Part shown: positions 30,735 to 43,414 of the stretch, piece after piece | Position numbering within the stretch: the stretch's first letter is position 1 | Layout: the number at the start of each line of letters is the position of its first letter | From: Diabrotica undecimpunctata | Lineage: Eukaryota > Arthropoda > Insecta > Coleoptera > Chrysomelidae | Reading direction: 5' to 3' | Length of the DNA stretch: 64,000 bases | Assembly (NCBI RefSeq): GCF_040954645.1 | Contig: NC_092813.1 | Span: 23,753,235-23,817,234, forward strand | Made by a program: the position numbers and the translations under genes | Notes under the pieces: generated by a model | The model's input: only the letters and a program-made list of their open reading frames with translations | Database searches by the model: none | Told to the model about the DNA's origin: nothing

Positions 30735-33299
30735 TTTGTTTATTATAGTGAATTAAATAGAACAATCGAAAATATACCCAGATATGATATGAAAATTATT
30801 TTAGGCGACGCAAATGCCAAAATAGGGAAGGAAGAAGTATTTAGACCGACAATAGAAAAATATAGTAAACACAATGAAACTAACGAGAATGGACAATTCC
30901 TGATAGATTTCGCAAGAGAAAAAAATATGATAATAATGAGCACATATTTCGAAAGACAAGAAATACACAAGGAAATATGGATATCGCTAGATAGAAAGAC
31001 TAAAAACCAAATAGACCACGTGCTCATCGAAAAAGAAGAACAGCAATGTATAAAGAAGATAAGAACATACAGAGGACCAGACGCTGACTCAGATCATTAC
31101 ATGTTGGGCATCAAATTAAACAACTGATACCAGAAAACAAAAACAAAATAAAAAAAAGAAATGTATACATAACCCAATTCGATTAGCAACAAAGAAAGAG
31201 CAAGAAATATACGAGGAAACAATGGAAAGAGAACTAAAAAAGATACAAATAGAATAGCAAACTGAGAACAAATGGGAAAACATAAAGCAAATAATGAACA
31301 AAGCAGCAAAAGAATGTAATAAACAAGAGAATAAAAAGAGGAAAGGGTTCGACATAGAGTGCCAAGAAGAAATAGAACTAAGAAAATCATTAAGGATGGA
31401 AATGATCACGAAAAAACAACAGAGATAAAGAATAGATATATGGAGCAAAGACAAAAAGTAAAGAGGGTGCTATGAGAAAAGAAGAGAAAACGCATAGAGA
31501 ATAAGCTAAAAGAAATAGAAGAGAATTACAGAAATAAAAAAAATAAAAAACCTATATCCAGGTGCTAGAAATGAAAAAAAAAAGATTTCCAACAAAAACC
31601 CATATTCGTTAAAAACAAAGCAGGAAATAATATAAGCGGTGAAGCAGAAATAGTCGAAAGATGGAAAGAGTATTTTGATGAATTACTTAATGGCAATAAT
31701 AAGTCAAACCAAAGATAATGTATGGAAGCAGAAGCAAGAATCGAACACTTAGAAGACATAGAAGATAATTCACCCAGCAAAGAACAAATCGAGGAAATCA
31801 TAAAAAATCTGAAAAACATCAAATCCCCTGGAAGCGATAAAATAACAGCAGAGATGATGAAATATGGTGGAAAACTGCTAAATAATTGGATATACAAGAT
31901 CATAAAGGAGATATGGATAAAAAAACGAATACCAGAAGATTGGAAGGAAGCCATTATTTACCCATTACACAAAAAATAGACAAAACAGAATGCAGTAATT
32001 ACAGAGGAGTAGCGTTACTAAATACCGTATATAAAATCCTATCAAAATCCATAAAAGATAAGCTAGAAAAAGAAGTTGAAAATATAATAGGCGAATATCA
32101 GTGCGGATTTAGACGAGGGAGAAGCACAACGGACCAAGTATTCATAATCAGAGAACTACAAGCAGAAAGCTATGAACACAACTTACCAACGATAGCGCTT
32201 TTCATCGACTTCCAGCAAGCATACGATAGAATAAAGAGAAAGGAGTTAAAAGAGACCCTTGAGGAACTTGGAGTTAGCAGAAAGTTGCGTAATATGATAC
32301 ATCTTACTTTAGAGAATACAGAAAACAGAGTCAAAGTAAACAATCATGCATCGGACAAATTTATAGTAAACGAAGGATTAAGGCAGGGCGATCCTTTGTC
32401 ATCATTACTCTTCAATTTATGCCTAGAAAAAATAATGCGGGAAGCAAAAATCAATAGAGAAGGACTCCTATATCATAATAGACACCAAGTTTTGACATTT
32501 GCAGATGATGTAGTGTTGCTGGCAAGAGAAAAAAAGAGCTACAGGAGATAGTACAGAGAATAGTAAAAGCAGCAAAGAAAATGGGACTTTACATAAACGA
32601 AACTGTATGCAGCGGACAGATGATCAGTTCAGGGATAGACAGAGTAGAAGTAGAAGTAGAAGAAGGATCATCATACGAATTCGAAATGGTAGATAGATTT
32701 ACATACCTAGGTGCAATAATATCACGTAAACTCAACACTAAAAAAGAAATACAAGCTAGAATAATGGCAGGCAATAGAAGTGTACATGCTCTTAGTGGAA
32801 TGTTGAAAAGCAAGTTTTTATCAAGAAAGGCAAAAACACAGTTATACAAAACAACTATACAACCAATAGTAACATACTGCAGTGAGACATGGACAATGAC
32901 AAAAAATGAACAAAATTTACTGGAGATATGGGAAAGTAAAATCCTGAGGAAGATATATGGAGGAATAATAAGGGACGGTTTATGGATAAGAAGATCAAAT
33001 GATGAGTTAAAAAAATTATATAATCAACCTAATATAATAGAAGTCATAAAGGCAAAGAGACTAAGATGGCGAGGTTACCTAGAAAGAATGCCGAACACGA
33101 GGAGTCCAAAAATGGTACTTAACTACACTATAGCTTTAAAAAAGAGAAAAGGAAGGCCAAAAAATAAATGGAATCAAGAGGTAGAAAAAGATATGGAAGA
33201 AATTGGACTAGAAGGTCAGAAAAGAAAAATGGATAACAAGAAGGAATGGAGAAAAATCACAAACTCTTCAAGCCATGGGCCTCTAAGGCATTTAGTGCT

Positions 33300-33300
<1 letters not shown>
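30735..33300 (+). pseudogene. RTE-like endonuclease/reverse transcriptase, lightly decayed
   Basis: Endonuclease C-terminal half at about 30745-31126: IILGDANAKIGKEE, RKTKNQIDHVLIEKE and GPDADSDHYMLGIKLNN; catalytic D, N and SDH present. A linker follows (31130-31720, broken). RT: IKSPGSDKITAEMMKYGG (31815-31870), a frameshift near 31970, then SNYRGVALLNTVYKI, YQCGFRRGRSTTDQVFII, FIDFQQAYD, GLRQGDPLSSLLFNL and TFADDVV at 32495-32512. After a second frameshift near 32555 the C-terminal domain runs open from 32581 to about 33290. Only two frameshifts break the RT, so this is the best preserved RTE-like copy here. The 5' end is truncated near 30740, and the 3' end passes straight into (TA)n, as expected of elements ending in a short tandem repeat. 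Confidence 0.85.

Positions 33301-33302
<2 letters not shown>

Positions 33303-33370
<68 letters not shown>
33303..33370. repeat. (TA)n tract at the RTE-like 3' end, insertion site of Gypsy 1
   Basis: About 68 bp of TA dinucleotides between the RTE-like 3' end and the first LTR. (TA)4 is found again directly after the other LTR at 41469, so the Gypsy element landed within this tract. Confidence 0.95.
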
Positions 33371-33374
<4 letters not shown>

Positions 33375-34591
33375 ATGATGTATTGTTTGTTTGAATGATG
33401 AGCAATGAGTATTTTTTATAATATAATATATAGGGTTTTTATCGCGGTTCTCAAAGAATTAGTTTGTAAGTACTTTTTTAAATTATCTTTATTATATCTA
33501 TTATGAAACACACATATATGTCTAACCTAGCCAATGTAAATTTAAAATAAACTATCTTTAAATTGTAATTCTTATGAAACTAATTAAATTCTATAGACAA
33601 TGTAAAATTTAAACAAACTATCTACAAAATTGAAATTGTTATGACACTAACTAAATTATATTAACAAAATTTTGTACCTTTCTGTCACTGAATGCCTAAA
33701 TGAACTGTTTTCCACTATATAGATTATAATCACCACTCAAATGTCTTCTTCTCAGCTTCGGTTATCCTTGTTTTTGTGAAATTACTTTTTCCAATTATTA
33801 GCTTCCACCAATTTAAGATATTTTTCTTCACCAGCATTTATAAACCACCAAGCAAACCAGCAAACAGCATTTATATTTATTCTTCTTTTCTATATATCAA
33901 TATCCAATCACCAAATATATTATTTAATTTTAATATTCAATTAATACTTCTTCCATTATCCAATTATCATTTATACATAACATAATTTTTAATCTTCAAT
34001 ATTATTTTCTTTATACTGTTTCTTAATATTGATTTAACTCACTATATTGAACAATTGTAACTGATTGACTGCCTCTAATTAATTTTCATACTTAAAAACT
34101 CATAACTGAATGGACTTTCTTACTAAACTTTCTGACTGACTGCTCGTTTGAATCCAAATCACCGGGTATTTATTTTTTTGGATGTTCCAGAACCATCTGG
34201 TAAGAAATCATGTTCCATTTGTTCTATTAAATACATGTCTGAATTTTCTGGAACAAACCATTTCGCAAACAAGGCCATCTCCGGTGATCTAGAGAATTCC
34301 ATACTTTTCTATTAATAATTTTGTTGACATTTAGGCTTTTCAGATCAGAATATACACTTAAATCATTAAATATATATAAATTAAACATTTTAAACTAACA
34401 TTATTATTATAACCCCACTTTATATTCGTAATCATTACTTAAACTGTCACTTCGGAGTATGTATATCTGGTTGCCTAATCACATGTCTCACTTAAATATA
34501 TTTACAACATTAAAATACAACTTTTTACAATTATTATATGCTAATTTCTTAAAAATGCCCTCACATAAATATATTTTTATAAAATTTTCTA
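33371..34591 (-). repeat. Gypsy 1, 3' LTR
   Basis: Plus-strand sequence begins TGTTATGATG and ends near AAAATTTTCTA. The last bases are CTA where the other LTR has CCA, so the terminal TG of this LTR's minus strand has mutated to TA. No clear polypurine tract is visible next to it. Confidence 0.9.
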
Positions 34592-35246
34592 GTATATAAC
34601 TTATATAACTAAACTAACCAAATACTTTTAATATCTAATATTATGTAGTATATAACTTATAAATTATTTTCTATAAACCCCAATCATATCAATACCCCAA
34701 AATAATATTTAAAATAAATAATTTACTTATTATTTTTTTAAATATTAATTTTCTTGTCCACTAATTTAATTTCTTATTTAAAATTTGTTCTATTAAGTAC
34801 ACCTCTGTTTGCTGTCTATGTCAAACTGTCATGTCAAATATAACAATGGAGGCTATAATAGGAGAAAGAAAACATATATAATCTAATCATCTATTATTGT
34901 GTTATGTTTATTTATAGACAAAACCTAGGAATTATTTCCATTCAACAGGCTTTCATCCATATGAATTGGTAAGTTTTACACTTTATTATATTAGAAAGAC
35001 ATTTATAAAATCAATTTTGTATCTAACCCCAAATTATGATTTTTAGGGTACAAAATAATTTCCATATGTATAAGACAACAAGTATGATGTCAAATTGATT
35101 CACAATAATGAAATCTGCCATTTATTTAACAAATCAAGTCTATTGAATAAAATGGATATATCAGTAAGCTGTTTGTGTTGTTAAAATTAGTGTTATTATT
35201 CATTCTCTTCATAATACTTAAAGATGTCGTTGATATGGAACATGCC
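34592..35246 (-). other. Gypsy 1 3' untranslated region
   Basis: AT-rich, no open frame. TAGTATATAACTTATA occurs twice, at 34590-34605 and again about 57 bp further, a small tandem duplication. No envelope-like sequence. Confidence 0.6.
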
Positions 35247-38200
35247 TCATAGTCTGTTCTCTGCATCTATTAACACATAACTATTTATTCCATTCTGATT
35301 TTCAATTCTGTATGGACCTTCAAACATTGGTTGTAATTTCTTACAACGGTTTTCTTTAACATTACTTTTTCTAAGTGAACGAATTAACACTTTATCTCCC
35401 TTTTGAAATGTGATTGGTTTTTTTATTTTTCGATTTTGTCTTCTGATATATTTTTCAGCTTTCCTCCTAATTCGGTTATTCACTTTCTGCATTACTTGTT
35501 CTAACATATCCTGATTATATTCACTAATCCATTTTCTGTTTCCTATATGGCCAAACATTAAATATTCTGGTACTTCCTCTGTATTTAAATTATGTGTATT
35601 ATTTAAAAAATATTCTACTTGTAGTATATGTTGCTGCCACGTTTCATGTTGATTCTGGCACACTATTCTTAAATATTTTATAACTTCTTTAATATATCTT
35701 TCTGCAGGATTTGCCTGAGGATGTCTGATACTTGTAAAATGACTGTTGATTCCCTTTTTCTCACAAAATGCTCGAAATTTTTGGTTGTTAAAATATGTAG
35801 CATTATCTATTATGCAATTTCTAAATGGTCCTATTTCTTCGAAAAATTGATTAATATATAATTTCAATGTTTTAACATTTGTTTTTGAGCAGGGATATAG
35901 TTTAATAAATTTTGTATTATAAATCAACTATCACTAGTATATGCTTTTTTCCTGTTGGACTTGGAACTAAATTTGAAATAAAATCCATGGACACTGTATT
36001 TAGTTTTTCATATACAATATTAGATCTATATGTGTTCTGGTTTTTGAAATTCTTATCTTTGTTTATTTGACATATTTGGCATTGGGTAGTAATTTCTTTT
36101 GCTATACTTATGTCATTCTTTGCAAAATAATTGTCCCTAAATAGCATCCATAGCTTTCTTGAACCAATATGCATGTAATTGTTATGTAAATTTTTCAATA
36201 TTTTCTTTGCTAAAGTTCTAGTTATTACATATACTTCTATGCCATTTATTATTTTATAATAAACTCCATCTTTCTTAAGGACTTTTTGTTTTTCACTCAA
36301 ATTGATCTGATCTCTTATGATTTCTTCTTTAGAATATAATCCAGTGCTTTCTACTAACTGATTTAATCCAATTTTTATTGTTCGCTGCCCTTTTTGTGAT
36401 GTATTTTCTAACCTTGATAAAGCATCTGTCACTATATTGGATTTTCCAGAAATGTATTTGATTTCAAAAGAGTATTCACTCAATATTAGACTCCACCGAT
36501 GTATTCTACTGTTTCCATATTTGTTATTTAATATAGATGTTAAAGCTTGGTGATCTGTTTCTATAGTAAATTCATTACCCAACAAATAAAATCTTAATTT
36601 TGTGACACAATGTATAATACTTGCTAGTTTTAATTCTGAAACTGAGTAACCCTTTTCATGTGGCTTTGTAATTCTTGAAATGAATTGTATTATGTATTCG
36701 ACCCCATCATGTATTTGTAATAATACCCCTGATAATCTCTCTATGGATGCATCTGTTCTTAATATGAATGGCTGTGTGTAGTCAGGATAATATATTTTTT
36801 AATTTGACAGAAAAATGTTTTTAATTTCTTGGAATGCTAGTTCTCTTCTCTGATCCCATCTCCATTTTACACCTTTTCTCAGTAGTTCAAGTAATGGAAT
36901 TTCTTTTATACTTAGATCTGGTATCATCCTTTTATAATAATTAATTATTCCAATAAATCCTCTTAAAGTTCTTAAATTGTGTGGTGTTTTATATTCCTGA
37001 ATGACTTGTGTCCGTTCTGGATCCATTTCGATTCCCTTAGTGTTAAGTTTATAACCTAGATATATTACTTCTTTTTGAAAAAATGTACATTTTTCTTGAT
37101 TTATTTTTAGTCCAACTTTGTCTAATCTATTTATTATAATTTTTAGGCGTTTCTCATGATCTTCAGCCGTTTTAGAAAAATTAATATATCATCAATGTAG
37201 TGAATTACAAAATGTTCATATTGATCCAAAATATCATGAAGACATCTACATAGAGCACTGCAAGATGATTGAAGTCCAAATGGTACTACTTTGAATTGAT
37301 ATACTACTCCATCTATCTGAAATCCTGTATACTGTCTACTTTTTCTTTCTAGAGGTATTAACCAAAAGCTATGCTGTAAATCAATTTTAGTGAAAAATGA
37401 CATTCCTGTAATTCTTCCTAGTATTCCATCTATACTCATTGGTGCTTCAAATTGCTTTTCAGTGATCTTGTTAATATTCCTTGCATCCAAACATAACCTG
37501 ATTTCACCTGATCTTTTACTTACTACTACTAAAGGTTTTATGAAACGTGTAACTGTCTTCTCTATGATTCCATCTTCTAACATATTATTAATTGTTTTGT
37601 TTACTTCTTCTCTGTATTTATATGGTATTGGGTATGATTTTGTTTTAAAATCTTTTTCTTCTTTAACTTTTGTACTATGGATATAATTTTGTGCAATTCT
37701 ATTTTCTTTATTGACAAGTCCCCTGTGTTGCTGCAATATGGAAATGACTATTGATTTATATTCTTCAGGGCAATTTAAAACTTTTATCATATCTTCTTCT
37801 TTACAAATAAAATTATTCTTCATTATGTACTCATTATTCCTTGCTTCCAATTTTACGCACTCCACCTCGTAGGCATCCATCTGCTTAAAATTTCCATTCC
37901 TTAAATATTCACTACAATAATTATTCTTTACATTCTTTTGGGACATTTCCCTATCATCAAAATACATTTCTTCTTCATAAATATCATTATTTCCTTTTAA
38001 TAATATCCTATCAACTCTTATTCCTTCTTCCACCTCATCTTTCTGCATAAATTTAATTATTTGCCCTTCCAAAGTTACCATTTTTTCTTCAAAATCTATC
38101 TTTACCTTCTTCTTTTCCAATTCATCATTTCCCATTAATATATCAACACATAAATCCTTGACAATAAATCCTTGCATATTAATTTCTTTATTAAGAATAT

Positions 38201-38470
38201 TAATTTTAAAATTGGCTAGTTTATCAATTTCACCCAACTTCTTATTAATTGCACCAACAATTTTAATTTTTGGAATCTTTATTATATCTGATAGTTTTAA
38301 TGTATTAAAAATAAAATTCTCCGAGACTAAAGTAGTTTCTGAACCAGTATCTATCATAATTTTAATCATTTTATTTTTGGCCAAAGCATTTATATAAATT
38401 AAATTAATAGATTCAATAATTTTATCTTCATCTAAAGAAATAAACTCTGAAGGTTTTTCATAATAGCAAT
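35247..38470 (-). pseudogene. Gypsy 1 pol (protease, RT, RNase H, integrase)
   Basis: Minus strand. Protease with IMIDTGSETTLVS near 38315-38355. RT with RLCLDARNINKITEKQ, TKIDLQHSFWLIPL, VVPFGLQSS and HYIDDILIF (YIDD at 37188-37199). A frameshift near 37160 precedes the RT/RNase H connection (LGYKLNTKGIEMDPER, LRGFIGIINYYKRM). RNase H has LRTDASIERLSGVLLQ and FTIETDHQALTS; one TAA stop lies just before it near 36800. Integrase has an HHCC finger (HNNYMHIG, CQICQ), a D in SMDFISNL, a D in IIDNATYF, an E in NPAERYIKE, and a C-terminal EGPYRI block. A frameshift at about 35920 splits the integrase. All catalytic residues are present; three disruptions prevent a full polyprotein. Confidence 0.9.
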
Positions 38471-38504
38471 GGCCTAACTTGTAATTCAGAAAGTTTACTG
38501 AACA

Positions 38505-40102
38505 AAATTTTGATTATTAGAATTGTCAGATTGTATCTGACCACTTGGATCTGATGTCCTATGTCTTTCCCTCCTATGACTTCTACTCACATTTTCTTGC
38601 CTTGTACTATTTCGTTCCCTGTCTTCGCAGCTTCGATTCCTTCGAACACAATTTACCTGTCTGTTATAGTTAGGTCACTCTGTATTTCTTCTATTGTTAA
38701 AATCTTGTCTATTATTATTAGTACTGTTAGTAAAATGTTGTCTATTATAACTAGTATTGTTATTAAAATTCTGTCTATTTTGATTACTGTTATTATTATT
38801 AAAATTTTGTAAACTATCACCATACCTAGTGTTATTGTTATATGATTGTCTATATTGTTGATTATCATTTTTATTATATTGAAAGTTATTATTGTTTTTT
38901 CTGTTGTTATTATTACTTGTCATATTGCCTCTTTGTATTCTTTGAATAAAATTAATAAAACTATCTATTGTTTGAATATTTTGTACAGTTACTGTTTGCA
39001 CAACATCAGCATCAAAATGTCTAGATACATTTAAGACTGTTTCATCCTCTCTAAGTGGTGGTTCTAAATATTTTGCAACTGTTATCAGTTTCAATGCATA
39101 ATCTACCATATTTGATTTTAAATTGTGATTATACTTTCCAAAATATAGAATTTCTCTAAACTTGGCTTGCTCTTATTCACCCCAATAATAATTTAAAAAT
39201 TTATTTTCAAATGTTTGAAAATTATCTAAATCATTTTCAATACTAGCAAACCAAGTTGCTGCATTGTCATTTAATGTCATTCTAATATAATCTTTAATAT
39301 CATTAATATTATTCACAAATCTTAATTTATGTTTTAAACTATTTATGTATACCCTAGGATGCAAATTTTTTTATTACCAGTGAATTTAATCCCAGTCTCA
39401 TTTGTTAAATTTAAGTAAGGTCTCCCTATGTCTCTCATTTGTGAAATATCATCTATTCTCTGTTCCACATTTCTTATTTGATTACTATTTATTTGGATAT
39501 TTTGTTGTATATCGTCTAATTTTTCTTCTGTGTTTCTCCTGTCTTCTACATTTCTGTAACTCTATTTTCTGTTCTATATCTATCTTATTATCTTGAATAA
39601 TCCTCTTTACTTCTGTCCTCTCATTGTCTATCCTTTTCTTGTAGTCATTCCGTATACTTTTTATTTCATTTGCTACTTTTTTCTCTGCAGTTTCAAGTTT
39701 TTTATCCATTTGTTTTTCTATTTGCTTTACAATTTTATTATTATTATCTTCTATTTTCTTTTCTAATTTTCTATAATTCTCTTCGAATTTCTGTTCCATT
39801 TTTTTCATGTCCTCTTTGACTTCTTTTAAATTCTCTTCCATTTTTTTCGTATTCTCTTCCATTTTTTGTTCCATTTTTTTCGTATTCTCTTCCATTTTTT
39901 TCGTATTCTCTTCCATTGTCTTGTTCATCTGCATCATTAATGACATCAAAGCTGCCATATTGACATTTTCCTCTCTTTCTGGATTTATTTCTGCAGTATC
40001 TTGTGGAACTTGAACTAAACTCTTCTCTTGTATAGGTTGTGTTTTTACTTCCACATCTTCTTCATTCTTTTTGCTTCTTGTACCTTTCTTTCCTTGAGAC
40101 AT
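38505..40102 (-). pseudogene. Gypsy 1 gag, frameshifted
   Basis: Starts MSQGKKGTRSKKNEED at 40102. A long coiled coil follows (about residues 55-190), built of repeats of the type KKMEENT and heavy in E, K and M. A frameshift lies near 39500-39550. The capsid-like part (NNDNAATWFASIEND, FLNYYWGE at 39173-39364; AKYLEPPLREDE in 38675-39109) aligns with the Gypsy 2 gag. An Asn-rich tail then passes a stop at 38672-38674 into a basic C-terminus ending near 38505, close to the start of pol. No zinc knuckle is seen; the Asn/Arg-rich tail may bind nucleic acid instead (inference). Confidence 0.85.
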
Positions 40103-40221
40103 TTTGAGACTTTACTTGTTCAAATATAATTAAAAATAAAATCTATAATTTTTTCTTTCTACTGATAATTAATTTAATTATATGAGAGCACTTATCTTCA
40201 CAAACTAATTCTTTTAAATAG

Positions 40222-40245
40222 AGAGCCCCGCGGTGGGCGCCAAAT
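40222..40245 (-). promoter_or_regulatory. Gypsy 1 primer binding site
   Basis: Directly inside the 5' LTR, reading on the minus strand TTGGCGCCCACCGCGGGGC. It starts with the TGG that pairs with a tRNA CCA end. The tRNA was not determined. Confidence 0.75.
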
Positions 40246-41468
40246 TGTTATGATGTATTGTTTGTTTGAATGATGAGCAATGAGTATTTTTTATAATATA
40301 ATATATAGGCTTTTTATCGCGGTTCTCAAAGAATTAGTTTGTAAGTACTTTTTTAAATTATCTTTATTATATGTATTATGAAACACACATATATGTCTAA
40401 CCTAGCCAATGTAAATTTAAAATAAACTATCTTTAAATTGAAATTCTTATGAAACTAATTAAATTCTATAGACAATGTAAAATTTAAACAAACTATCTAC
40501 AAAATTGAAATTGTTATGACACTAACTAAATTATATTAACAAAATTTTGTACCTTTCTGTCACTGAATGCCTAAATGAACTGTTTTCCACTATATAGATT
40601 ATAATCACCACTCAAATGTCTTTTTCTCAGCTTCGGTTATCCTTGTTTTTGTGAAATTACTTTTTCCAATTATTAGCTTCCACCAATTTAAGATATTTTT
40701 CTTCACCAGCATTTATAAACCACCAAGCAAACCAGCAAACAGCATTTATATTTATTCTTCTTTTCTATATATCAATATCCAATCACCAAATATATTATTT
40801 AATTTTAATATTCAATTAATACTTCTTCCATTATCCAATTATCATTTATACATAACATAATTTTTAATCTTCAATATTATTTTCTTTATACTGTTTCTTA
40901 ATATTGATTTAACTCACTATATTGAACAATTGTAACTGATTGACTGCCTCTAATTAATTTTCATACTTAAAAACTCATAACTGAATGGACTTTCTTACTA
41001 AACTTTCTGACTGACTGCTCGTTTGAATCCAAATCACCGGGTATTTATATCTTTTTGGATGTTCCAGAACCATCTGGTAAGAAATCATGTTCCATTTGTT
41101 CTATTAAATACATGTCTGAATTTTCTGGAACAAACCATTTCGCAAACAAGGCCATCTCCGGTGATCTAGAGAATTCCATACTTTTCTATTAATAATTTTG
41201 TTGACATTTAGGCTTTTTAGATCAGAATATACACTTAAATCATTAAATATATATAAATTAAACATTTTAAACTAACATTATTATTATAACCCCATTTTAT
41301 ATTCGTAATCATTACTTAAACTGTCACTTCGGAGTATGTATATCTGGTTGCCTAGTCACATGGCTCACTTAAATATATTTACAACATTAAAATACAACTT
41401 TTTACAATTATTATATGCTAATTTCTTAAAAATGCCCTCACATAAATATATTTTTATAAAATTTTCCA
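40246..41468 (-). repeat. Gypsy 1, 5' LTR
   Basis: Same sequence as 33371-34591 with about a dozen differences. It ends CCA at 41468, followed by (TA)4. Confidence 0.92.
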
Positions 41469-41542
41469 TATATATACCTTCTTTGTCTTTTATTTCTCCA
41501 CTTTGACCGAAAAACCCACCACTATTCGAGTGTACCTTAGTT

Positions 41543-41632
<90 letters not shown>

Positions 41633-41670
41633 TATTTTGTATTGTGTTGTATGAATTGTATATTAATATA

Positions 41671-41726
<56 letters not shown>
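41469..41726. repeat. Short unique stretch and two (TA)n tracts between the Gypsy elements
   Basis: About 75 bp of nonrepetitive DNA (41477-41545), a TA tract to about 41627, ~50 bp of mixed AT-rich sequence and a second TA tract to 41724. The second tract is where Gypsy 2 inserted. Confidence 0.9.
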
Positions 41727-41728
<2 letters not shown>

Positions 41729-43245
41729 AAATGATTTCAATATTTTAAAAAGGATACAACTTAAATGGATTTTAATATGAGTTTGTTGTTCATGAATTTC
41801 ATGAAGCCATCACAATGTGGGTTCGACTCTGAAATAAAAGAGAGAAAAAGATTAGTAAATTGTTAAATAAATTAATTTTGACTTACCTGGTATAGTGTTA
41901 ATAATTTCTGAATAGTATAGTTGCCTAGTGTATAGGTGAATCGTCTAAACCTTAAAAAGAACAAAAAAAGAAGAATTCTTAAAAAAATTTAAACATAGAA
42001 ATTTTAAAAAAACGTCATAAAATAAACTGTCAAGCAAGTCTGTGGGAGCTAAATTAATAGGGGTTTTGTTAAATAAGAAATTACAATAATGTGGAGATGA
42101 AAAGAATAAATTGTATTAGCATTGTAATAGAATAAGTTTTATATCTGAACATTTTTTTTTATAAATTCCCAAATTAGATGTGATTAAAGTGATTATGAGA
42201 AATTACTGTGGATTGACAAATGTGTCAGAACAGGACAGTTTTATGGTTTAAAAAAAATAGAAGACGAAAAGGAAAAGAACGTTGGTTGCTGTCAGCAAAA
42301 GATAATAGGTTTTTTTGGGGAGGCCGACGAGGATTTTTCGACGAAGGGGAGCCCTGAAACTGTGGAATAGGTCGGGAGTTTTTTTTTAACTCGTCTAATT
42401 AGAATTTTAGTTTTTCCACAGTTTCCACAGCAGAGATATCCAGAATTTGTTCCAGAGAGTAAGAGAAACAATTTGACTTATAAATTATTATTGGAGTACA
42501 GAAATGTCATTTAAATTGAGAAAATTAAAATTCATGGATTAACATAATTGCGATAGGCCTTAAAAAAATTGAAAATATTAATGATCATTAAATTAAAAAT
42601 AGAATAGTGCGTACCTTAACTTCCGAAAAGAGGATTGATATTCAGTTTCACCGATTATTTTGCGAGTAGTTAGTTTTCTTTAAATAAATCAGAACTGTTT
42701 TAAAGTGAGGTTGGATAATAATTTTGGGGATCATTTGAAATTTTGATTATATTTGAATGCAAGTTAAAAGTCAGCGGAATAAAGTGTTTATTTTCTTTTT
42801 TTTATAGTTCATTTAAACACTTTATAAAGTTGCAATATTTATTTAGATTTTAGGTACTTGTAGAGAGTCTCCACATTTTGTAATAAATTTTTATTGTCAC
42901 GATATTAAACCACATTAAGATTTATACGATTCCTATTTTTGTAAATTTTTAAAGGCCACCCAAGTTGCAGACGAATTTTATTGTTTATATTAAATTTGTT
43001 CAATATTAATAAATAACGTGCTTCATTTGGGTTAATTTATCAAAAGTCTAAAGTAAATTTTGGTTTAATTTTTTTTTGAACTCTACCAGGAGACTACAGA
43101 GTCGACGTCACACAGTGACAGATTGCTTAGAACACATAATTGAGCTAGCTGAGGTATATATTAAATTAAACAACGAACCACATATTTTAAAAATTACAAC
43201 ATTTATTATAAATAAAAATAAAATTAATAAAATACAACTTTTTCA
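41727..43245 (+). repeat. Gypsy 2, 5' LTR
   Basis: Begins TGAAATGATTTCAATAT and ends TTTTTCA. It contains a 68-codon frame (43076-43282) whose 5' part also occurs in the 3' LTR; this is most likely not a gene. Confidence 0.92.
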
Positions 43246-43246
43246 A

Positions 43247-43269
43247 ATTGACGCTAACAACGTGGGGCC
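43247..43269 (+). promoter_or_regulatory. Gypsy 2 primer binding site, degraded
   Basis: TTGACGCTAACAACGTGGGG, directly after the 5' LTR. It resembles TTGGCGCCCAACGTGGGG, as used by many insect Gypsy elements, with changes in the first half. Confidence 0.65.
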
Positions 43270-43414
43270 TCTCGGAAAATAGAAATAAGGGTGTTTTTAA
43301 GCAGATTTATTAATATTACACAGATTAGAGTAAAAATAAATTGGTGTGATTAGTGTTGCAGAGATTCTGGGGCAGTTAAAGTTAAATTTGAAAATAAATA
43401 GGTATTAGGATAAA

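Larger units (their letters stand above)
33371..41468 (-). mobile_element. Full-length Gypsy LTR retrotransposon 1
   Basis: An 8.1-kb element on the minus strand with two ~1.22-kb LTRs about 99% identical by eye (roughly a dozen differences), a primer binding site beside the 5' LTR, gag, and pol in the order protease, RT, RNase H, integrase. The flanks are TATAT on both sides, a plausible 5-bp target duplication within (TA)n. The high LTR identity suggests a recent insertion, though gag and pol already have frameshifts. No envelope gene. Confidence 0.93.

Noticed and set aside
30743..31454. Long minus-strand hydrophobic frames (30743-31027, 31097-31454)
   Set aside because: They are antisense shadows of the A/G-rich RTE-like coding strand; the plus strand carries the conserved motifs.
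41503..41748. Tyr-Ile repeat protein
   Set aside because: Translation of (TA)n microsatellite; the same applies to the tails of frames at 33300 and 50740.
43076..43282. 68-codon frame in the Gypsy 2 LTR, also at 50563-50826
   Set aside because: It lies within and across the LTR end; the two copies agree only because the LTRs are duplicates.
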